Source of the DNA: Glandiceps talaboti
Lineage: Eukaryota; Hemichordata; Enteropneusta; Spengelidae
Direction: 5' to 3'
NCBI RefSeq assembly: GCF_964340395.1
Contig: NC_135555.1
Coordinates: 366,001 to 430,000 of the forward strand
DNA length: 64,000 bases
A model generated the notes under the pieces. It worked only from the letters and a program-made list of their open reading frames with translations, had not been told where the DNA came from and made no database searches. The translations under genes were made by a program, and so were the position numbers. Positions 61,601 to 64,000 of the stretch are shown here, piece by piece; the first letter of the stretch is position 1; every line of letters starts with the position of its first letter.

Positions 61601-63046
61601 GTACAACATTATCAAGTCATATCGTTTCACTGACGTCATGTTTATTTTTATTTTTACAATAGAGAAAATCGTGCAACTGTTGCAAATGCTTTGGGCAAAG
61701 TTGTTCCTGCAGTTGCACTGTCATCAGTGAAGGCACAAAAGTTCAGGCCAAGCAATGCCCAAAGGAATACACGTGGACCAAGACGATTTATTCCAAACAT
61801 TTTGAAATCTAGACAGAATGAAATGAAGGGAACACAAGATGGAAGTGCAGCATCAAAATGGGGGAATTACTTGAGAACTAGACGAACACCAGTTGATAAA
61901 TCTGGTCAAGTTGATGAAACACAAATGGATATCAAAGGTGAAGCAACATCAGATACTGCTCATTTGCATGCCGACTTAATGCCAAAACAAAGCACCGATG
62001 GTCAGTATTTAAATGAAGTATTTCAGACAGTTTATGATGAAGAAAAAGAAGGTAATGACCATCAATTTGAGTATGAAAACCATGAAGAGCAAATGTGGGC
62101 ACAAACAGATAACATTGAAGAAGAGGCAAGGGATACATACAATGACAGTAGTTGGCATGAAGATGTTCATGAAGCCAGTGTAAGGGACAAAGATAGTGGA
62201 AATAACTGGCAGGAAGTTACTTCTGATGTTAGTGATTTGGAAACGTGTGATGAGGAGTTAAAAGAAGAGTTTGAACAGGATACTTTGTCAGAGAATGAGA
62301 TCCATAGAGAATCTATGAAGACAATTGATGAAATTACAGAGGAAACTGACAACTTTAATCCAGACACATCCTCCTTCCATCAATATTCAACTACTTCATC
62401 AGTTGATTTATCTGACATCCAACCTACTAGAGGGCGTTCTAAACCAAGTTTACGCTCATTACATAGACAGCCTGTTATTTTTGAAAGCATGTGTGAATCT
62501 GACCCGACTGACAAATTTGAAAATGAAAATCATGAGCAAGCTAGTTATATAAATGACTCCAGCCTAGATAGGGAGGTCAACCTATCTAATCTGAGGGCAT
62601 CAGAAATCAAAGACTGTATGAATGGCATCAGACCAAGCAGCTTTGATTCAGGCAATGATGGCGTCAGTGAAAGTCGTTTTTCAGACTCTGACAAAGAAAC
62701 AGTTATTGTTAATCCAAATGGCGAGATTTTGCAAAACCCTAGATTTAGTGCATCACAGAGCTTAGATGATTATGACTTTGAAGAGGGCAGTGATACTCAG
62801 TCTTCTCATAATTCATTTGAAGGTGCTTCATTTGATGACATACATCATAGTAATGATTATCCTGACCAGGAAGTAAATGTAACAAGTATGAGACGAAAAA
62901 ACCTTGTCCGCCAGAAAACTAGCAGTTGTAGTTTTTCAGATTTAGAACCTATACAAGAAGGTAGTATACTTAGAACTGATGCTTGCTGGAATTCTACAGT
63001 ACAGACATTAGATGATAGCGACCAAAATAGTGAGGACAGTGCATGA
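25394..63046 (+). CDS. Large Reeler-CUB-C-type lectin-EGF single-pass membrane receptor, 16 exons seen, 5' incomplete
   Basis: Sixteen exons, each with AG acceptor and GT donor, join into one uninterrupted frame of 1,934 residues ending at TGA 63044-63046. Domain order: Reeler (1-105, N-terminus missing), CUB1 (107-222), CUB2 (231-345), CUB3 (350-460), CTLD1 (478-623), CUB4 (640-750), CTLD2 (760-917), CUB5 (930-1040), CUB6 (1048-1160), CUB7 (1168-1288), EGF-like (1296-1327), membrane helix (1346-1367) followed by RKR stop-transfer, then a 567-residue cytoplasmic tail. CUB and CTLD modules are extracellular protein or glycan binding folds, so an adhesion, recognition or endocytic cell-surface receptor is inferred; no ligand can be read from sequence. 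Introns at most domain borders are phase 1, as expected for shuffled extracellular modules. The signal peptide and start codon are not in the exons seen. Exon structure is well supported; function is not known. Confidence 0.9.
25686..25820. repeat. (TATG)n / (TG)n tract
   Basis: Two TATG blocks around a TG block and a final TG-G run, ending where the LINE remnant begins. Open frames across it are artefacts except for the LINE part. Confidence 0.95.
25831..26099 (+). pseudogene. Non-LTR retrotransposon reverse-transcriptase C-terminal remnant
   Basis: An open frame reads KLDYCNALLYGLP, LQHAQNTAARIV, HITPVLSALHWLPAQYKIQ: the strongly conserved segment after the RT catalytic core in CR1/L2/Jockey-type LINEs. 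Directly after KVL the expected linker is missing before PGYSAELI, indicating an internal deletion. It starts immediately after a (TATG)n/(TG)n tract in intron 1 and has no catalytic domain upstream, so it is a dead fragment. Confidence 0.85.
26577..26678. repeat. (TTGA)n then (TGGA)n tract
   Basis: About fourteen TTGA-type units followed by eight GGAT units in intron 1. Confidence 0.95.
27335..27414 (+). CDS. Exon 2: end of Reeler domain and linker
   Basis: An 80-nt exon, acceptor TTTCAG ending at 27334 and donor GTAAAG at 27415. One base completes a serine codon, then 26 codons read AIIQGSNSEWYLVSKS and a short linker with one cysteine. The F-S-A-I-I...W...S pattern is how Reeler domains finish, which supports joining it to the previous exon across a 1.7-kb intron holding a LINE remnant and microsatellites. 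An overlapping open frame at 27277-27570 in another frame is fortuitous. Confidence 0.8.
28292..28425 (+). CDS. Exon 3: N-terminal half of CUB1
   Basis: A phase-1 start gives an Asp-Cys, then GGFISSPYYPNPYPDD and a second cysteine with FTFLHAQ, the classic CUB opening (C...G.i.SP.YP..Yp...C.w.i). Acceptor is TTTACAG at 28285-28291; donor GTAAGT at 28426. Ends in phase 0 inside the domain and continues in the exon at 29490. Confidence 0.87.
29047..29114. repeat. Short imperfect inverted repeat (intron 3)
   Basis: GCACACGAGGAATT (29047-29060) and AATTCCTCTGTGTGC (29100-29114) pair with one bulge around a 39-bp spacer, in a locally GC-richer patch that may be a transposon end. Confidence 0.5.
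29490..29727 (+). CDS. Exon 4: C-terminal half of CUB1
   Basis: Begins in phase 0 after CTTCACAG. Encodes FLDLDVEFEQQCGYDYVNVY, the third cysteine with the YDYV motif, then KRCG (fourth cysteine) and a final RGYHAQYYS strand. All four CUB cysteines of CUB1 are present across exons 3 and 4. The donor GTTGGT at 29728 is weaker than its neighbours, but it is the choice that keeps the frame (phase 1); the alternative GT at 29732 would shift it. Confidence 0.88.
29802..29932. repeat. Perfect 131-bp palindrome (intron 4)
   Basis: 29802-29866 and 29868-29932 are exact reverse complements (65 bp each) around a single A, checked base by base. It lies between exons 4 and 5, so the pre-mRNA would contain a 65-bp perfect hairpin. 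No coding capacity. Confidence 0.93.
30172..31072 (+). CDS. Exon 5: CUB2, CUB3 and first third of CTLD1
   Basis: A 901-nt exon, the longest extracellular one. It carries two complete four-cysteine CUB domains with no intron between them: CUB2 with FCG and GFLGRYYAL, CUB3 with SSPNYPNFYPNSQDCYIT, SCNDFVEVF and LCGN. It then starts a C-type lectin domain with CPQGWLHFKRFCYE, followed by ANDACQREGTNLASI, the helix-1 and helix-2 hallmarks of long-form CTLDs. Acceptor TTTGCAG at 30165-30171, donor GTAAGT at 31073, phase 2. Confidence 0.93.
31650..31965. repeat. Fold-back repeat family, copy 2 (intron 5)
   Basis: Same family as 2104-2463. The hairpin half is best preserved here: TTCTTCATTCAGCC...CTAAGGGG on the left and CCCTTAGGTC...GGCTGAATGAAGAA on the right, then the unit ending near GAATGACCAAGGTA. 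Confidence 0.7.
32206..32303 (+). CDS. Exon 6: middle of CTLD1
   Basis: A 98-nt exon. One base completes a serine codon, then the frame reads to AYWIGGHD, the CTLD core WIGL-type motif (here WIGG), and FMWADNSVFNFT, where W..W leads into the long loop. Acceptor TTACAG at 32200-32205, donor GTGAAT at 32304, phase 1. CTLD2 has this stretch in the same exon as its N-terminus, so CTLD1 carries one additional intron. Confidence 0.86.
33161..34352 (+). mobile_element. Interspersed repeat with internal microsatellite and subrepeats, copy 2 (intron 6)
   Basis: Starts TTTACCTCCCATAAGGGG, contains CTGT and TATG microsatellites (33191-33295), then at least five degenerate ~140-bp subrepeats with recurring TAATTTGCATAATTAATG and ATGCAAGCTTCAAATT segments, and ends with hairpin GCCCTT-AC-AAGGGC followed by ATTCAGTTTAAAT. 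It is the most complete of the copies here and lies wholly within the intron between exons 6 and 7. Confidence 0.65.
34628..34828 (+). CDS. Exon 7: C-terminal part of CTLD1
   Basis: Encodes DWFPGW, then KQPTDDG, EDCIELR, YYWNDRDC and NHYICK: the long-loop and beta-4 region of a C-type lectin domain with its conserved cysteines. The family's calcium and sugar triplet (EPN or QPD) is QPT here; WND is intact. This suggests weakened or altered calcium-dependent sugar binding, which is inference. Acceptor TATACAG at 34621-34627, donor GTAAAA at 34829, phase 1. Confidence 0.9.
35823..36203 (+). CDS. Exon 8: complete CUB4
   Basis: One 381-nt exon with phase-1 borders encodes a whole CUB domain: ECNQ, GVITTPYFPHNYANMLDC, IIEFTDF, NCQYDYVQVF, YCGD and FHTDHSRTFTGFRAVY. 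All four cysteines are present. The Glu (IIEF), Asp (YDY) and Asp (TDHS) positions match the calcium-binding CUB signature, so this is the best candidate in the protein for a calcium-dependent ligand site. Acceptor CATACAG at 35816-35822, donor GTAAGC at 36204. Confidence 0.92.
37321..37800. repeat. 32-bp minisatellite, 15 copies (intron 8)
   Basis: Exactly 480 bp, fifteen head-to-tail units of ATAGATAAGACAGT(A/C)-type sequence with no length change. Only two variable sites are seen: A/C at unit position 16 (six A, nine C) and T/C at position 2 (three units with C). There are no spacers, so it is not a CRISPR array. Confidence 0.96.
38217..38292. repeat. Two-copy tandem duplication (~38-42 bp)
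   Basis: AATGAAACATATTTTGGAGA with the following AATCAGCTTGAAG occurs twice in tandem in intron 8. Confidence 0.85.
40141..40210. repeat. (AAAT)n / (AAGT)n tract
   Basis: Tetranucleotide run in intron 8, perfect in the middle (40173-40195). Confidence 0.85.
40503..40685. repeat. Mixed CATA/CAGA and (CA)n tract
   Basis: Degenerate CATACATG and CAGA units followed by 22 pure CA units at 40641-40685. The overlapping frames in several registers are artefacts. Confidence 0.9.
42405..44904. mobile_element. 2.5-kb nested non-coding element
   Basis: Inserted in the repeat copy at 42205. TTAG occurs at both junctions (42401-42404 and 44901-44904), consistent with a short target duplication; the uninterrupted copy at 33424-33446 shows the empty site TTTTTTAGTAATTAGG. 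AGCTCCGCTGT at 42403-42413 recurs inverted at 44868-44878. Includes locally GC-richer DNA (42840-44400) and no long open frame. A related fragment lies at about 48070-48250. Confidence 0.6.
44120..44271 (+). mobile_element. SINE/LINE 3'-tail-like element with (ATT)n end
   Basis: Carries TGTAAAGCGCTTTGAGCAC and GAAAGCGCTATATAAA followed by (TTA)n, a 3'-tail pattern shared by many L2/CR1-type retroposons and their SINEs in aquatic animals. No target duplication was identified. It lies inside the 2.5-kb nested element. Confidence 0.55.
45923..46081. repeat. Second 32-bp-period minisatellite, 5 copies (intron 8)
   Basis: Units beginning TTTGACAATGCCAACATTCA; four of 32 bp and a last one of 31 bp, with the first unit diverged at two sites. 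Sequence is unrelated to the 37.3-kb array in the same intron. Confidence 0.93.
46127..46312. repeat. Degenerate tandem duplication (~80 bp)
   Basis: Two copies beginning AGCTGAGCCTCTGGTGATAA, each followed by GCCTCCATTGGCATCAA and a TAATAA(C/T)TGGATG segment, diverged by small insertions. It follows the 32-bp array directly. Confidence 0.8.
47340..47633 (+). CDS. Exon 9: N-terminal two thirds of CTLD2
   Basis: Follows an 11.1-kb intron; both phases are 1. Encodes CDSKDWLSYNGYCYL, then AKAVCQDLNATLATI and LFWLGGDD, the CTLD opening, helix 2 and core motif. Ends at ...WVWSHGEPINESFT, where the donor GTAAGA (47634) splits the domain at the same place as the intron between exons 6 and 7 of CTLD1. 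Acceptor GTGTAG at 47334-47339 after a T-rich tract. Confidence 0.91.
48644..48841 (+). CDS. Exon 10: C-terminal part of CTLD2
   Basis: Encodes AWFPGWVDEETG, GRQPSGGNNKDCLAM, MYWMDKLC and NFVCQKK, completing CTLD2. The calcium/sugar triplet is QPS and the usual WND is WMD, so both halves of the canonical site are changed. Acceptor GATCAG at 48638-48643, donor GTAAGT at 48842, phase 1. A basic KKQK linker follows the domain. Confidence 0.9.
50465..51184 (+). CDS. Exon 11: CUB5 and CUB6
   Basis: A 720-nt exon with phase-1 borders holding two CUB domains with no intron between them. CUB5 keeps NFPNNY, DCLYDYVSL, RYCG and a final GYSAYY strand but lacks the first cysteine pair. CUB6 has all four cysteines (SCEN, SCQTDI, DCKEDYVFL, RYCGD) and ends GFSAKF. 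Acceptor TAACAG at 50459-50464, donor GTAAGA at 51185. Confidence 0.93.
51658..51731 (+). pseudogene. tRNA-like sequence (tRNA pseudogene or SINE head)
   Basis: Acceptor arms GACACGT (51658-51664) and ATGTGTC (51724-51730) pair over seven positions, an A box TTAGCTCAGCTGG and B box GGGTTCGATTCC are present, and the T arm folds with one mismatch. The anticodon stem has two mismatches and loop position 33 is not T, so a working tRNA is unlikely. It lies in intron 11 with no intact SINE body recognised. Confidence 0.65.
52375..52680. repeat. Fold-back repeat family, copy 3 (intron 11)
   Basis: Shares ATTATACCAGCGCCAG and TTTTGACTCATATTTC with the copy at 2104. The right arm of the hairpin is missing: the sequence jumps from GGGGCTTTTGTAGC straight to ATAACATAATT, so this copy cannot fold back. 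Confidence 0.7.
52985..53377 (+). CDS. Exon 12: divergent CUB7
   Basis: A phase-1 exon encoding a CUB-like domain: VVSSLNYPNPYPGNTNMTLI, then a strand with SGCLSV, SSNCTTSVLKIY, ICGDTC and QGFEAIYRT. The first cysteine pair is missing, the YDYV stretch is replaced by TSVLKI so calcium ligands are absent, and one additional cysteine follows ICG. The fold assignment rests on the NYPNPYP opening and the closing GFEAIY strand. Several N-glycosylation sequons are present. Acceptor TTTCACAG at 52977-52984, donor GTAATG at 53378. Confidence 0.85.
53874..53969 (+). CDS. Exon 13: EGF-like domain
   Basis: A 96-nt phase-1 exon encoding GTCGLVYCSGHGKCVYKN and ECSCDKGYKG: cysteines 1-5 of an EGF module with the usual C.SGHG.C and C.C..GY.G spacing. 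The sixth cysteine is in the next exon (TFC). It lacks the DxDE start of calcium-binding EGF repeats. Acceptor TATACAG at 53867-53873, donor GTAAGT at 53970. As the last ectodomain module it is a membrane-proximal spacer. Confidence 0.87.
54759..54950 (+). CDS. Exon 14: end of EGF, transmembrane helix, start of cytoplasmic tail
   Basis: Begins GTFCD, supplying the last EGF cysteine, then a charged stalk, and a hydrophobic stretch WIGIIAIIVFLLLGLFIIFL (residues 1348-1367) followed by RKRISKH, a clear stop-transfer signal. Orientation is therefore N-terminus outside. Acceptor TTTCCAG at 54752-54758, donor GTAAGA at 54951, phase 1. Confidence 0.92.
55511..55769 (+). CDS. Exon 15: cytoplasmic tail, possible alternative C-terminus
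   Basis: Encodes 85 cytoplasmic residues rich in Asn, Asp and Ser, with an acidic tyrosine cluster (EDEYDDYYTDE) and ending GRRSPRY. The donor GTAAGT at 55770 gives phase 2 and joins the exon at 61663 in frame. If this donor is not used, the frame reads Leu then TAA at 55771-55773, producing a short tail of about 107 residues. The tyrosine cluster is a plausible phosphorylation or adaptor site, but that is inference. Confidence 0.83.
60176..60364. repeat. Degenerate ~95-bp tandem duplication (intron 15)
   Basis: Two diverged copies sharing ACCAC/ACCAG, TTTCCTGGT, CAACAAGG, TTTTAATCACAG, CTTGTGAA and GTTCATATATCA/GTTAATATATCA in the same order. Confidence 0.7.
60530..60731. repeat. ~60-bp minisatellite, 3+ copies (intron 15)
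   Basis: Units of the form ATTACAGGTATTTGTTGAAA, ATGATTGGC, ATTTTGT, AGTAAAAAGACT, ATATCC repeated three times plus a partial fourth, with small insertions. Confidence 0.88.
61663..63046 (+). CDS. Exon 16: long acidic cytoplasmic tail and stop codon
   Basis: After a 5.9-kb intron, acceptor CAATAG at 61657-61662; the first base completes a leucine codon. Encodes 460 residues to TGA at 63044-63046. The first ~60 residues are basic (KAQKFRPSNAQRN, RGPRRFIPNILKSR); the rest is strongly acidic and Ser/Thr/Asp/Glu rich, probably disordered, with serine clusters next to basic residues (RRKNLVRQKTSSCS) near the C-terminus resembling kinase sites. No catalytic domain, ITAM, ITIM or PDZ-binding terminus was recognised (it ends EDSA). 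Codon use and an uninterrupted 1.4-kb frame in AT-rich DNA make it certainly coding. Confidence 0.88.
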
Positions 63047-64000
63047 AACTGTATACATGTATGTTCAGAACTTGTTAATATATTTCAATGTAAAAATCAA
63101 CCTGTTCATGGTATTTACATTTTATACAGAAAGACTCCTTTGTATCATTATTTGTATTTGAATGGTGTAAATATTTGCTTGCAATTTATCTCTTAATTAC
63201 ACTGGTACTTGCCAAGTTCAGTCCATGATAAACAAATGTACTAAATGTGGTTTGTACTCTGTTATCCTTTGATAGCAATCAATCATTTGATGATTATGAT
63301 TCAAATATTTGTCTTAACAAACCAGTTACTTTTGTTTATACCCATTACACCATTTTAAAACCATAAAATCAAACATACTTAAAGGTATTTTGTAATGTTC
63401 TCATGTTTATAGGAGTTGACATGCCTCATTATAATTTGATAATGATTGTAAACTTTTTGCTATTTCTCAGAAAAGCAGTTTTAATTATCTTTCAGCATTT
63501 AACCAGTCATGCAAACATAATAACTTAAGAACTAAACCTTTGATCACATTTGATGAGAATCAATTATTATTTGATAATTTTGCTATCATTGTTTGACAAT
63601 GAGTGGTTACACATACATACAGCATAGATGGGTGAATGGGTGAATCAATCAAAAAGCAATGTAGAAATCCTGTTATAATGTACCACCAACATATGTTATA
63701 TGGACACTTGTGACTTGCTTGAAATTGGATTGGGGAACCCTCTCAACTTCCCAGATGGGGATGGTCAGAGCATGTAAATTTATGGTTGTTATGAATAGTT
63801 ATTCAAGAACTTTTCTTTAAATTGGTAGTTTAATTGTCTGTTCCTGGTTGGTTGATGTACAGATGTTTGACCTAAGCATGACCAATGGGTAAAGGTTGAG
63901 ACATTTCCAGGTGAAATTATATCCATTGATTTTGTAAATTGCACCTGGCGTTGTGATTATATATGATAATTTCATTAGATGAATGCTTTCATTGTTGCCT
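63047..64000 (+). other. 3' UTR and downstream flank
   Basis: AT-rich DNA after the stop codon with no open frame. I see no AATAAA in this stretch, so the 3' UTR end is either signalled by a variant hexamer or lies beyond the window. Confidence 0.5.

Larger units (their letters stand above)
55770..61662 (+). other. Intron 15 (5.9 kb)
   Basis: Separates the two cytoplasmic-tail exons. Begins GTAAGT and ends TTTTTACAATAG. Apart from two minisatellites near 60.2-60.7 kb I see no feature; the 107-codon frame at 59701-60024 has no motif and no splice support. Confidence 0.75.

Overview
This is a window of AT-rich animal (metazoan) nuclear DNA. It has long introns, abundant tetranucleotide and dinucleotide microsatellites, non-LTR retrotransposon remnants, MITE-like elements and a single large multi-exon gene. 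The domain content (Reeler, CUB, C-type lectin, EGF, one membrane segment) and the repeat types suggest an aquatic invertebrate, possibly a lophotrochozoan or invertebrate deuterostome. The species cannot be fixed from sequence alone. There are no bacterial operons, rRNA genes or CRISPR arrays.

Layout. Positions 1-25393 hold no gene I can support; they contain repeats, including a compound tetranucleotide tract (4.1 kb), a TA-flanked MITE (7.6-8.1 kb), a perfect 179-bp-arm fold-back carrying a hammerhead ribozyme motif in each arm (10.8-11.2 kb), two almost identical 455-bp copies (15.2 and 19.7 kb) and a degenerate ~115-bp repeat array (22-23 kb). Positions 25394-63046 (+ strand) hold at least 16 exons of one gene. 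I joined them by hand from splice sites, and every junction keeps one open frame: 5,805 nt, or 1,934 residues plus stop. Positions 63047-64000 are the 3' UTR or flank.

The predicted protein is a large type I membrane receptor: Reeler (N-terminus missing) - CUB1 - CUB2 - CUB3 - CTLD1 - CUB4 - CTLD2 - CUB5 - CUB6 - CUB7 - EGF - transmembrane helix - acidic cytoplasmic tail of about 567 residues. I do not recognise this architecture as a named protein. The tail resembles no family I know. Residue numbers in the entries count from the first complete codon at 25396.

The introns are loaded with repeats. Intron 8 (11.1 kb) holds a 15-copy 32-bp minisatellite, a second unrelated 32-bp-period array, and a 2.5-kb element nested inside another repeat. 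Intron 4 has a perfect 131-bp palindrome. The signal-peptide exon and the start of the Reeler domain were not found. They are either an unrecognised small exon in the first 25 kb or lie upstream of the window.
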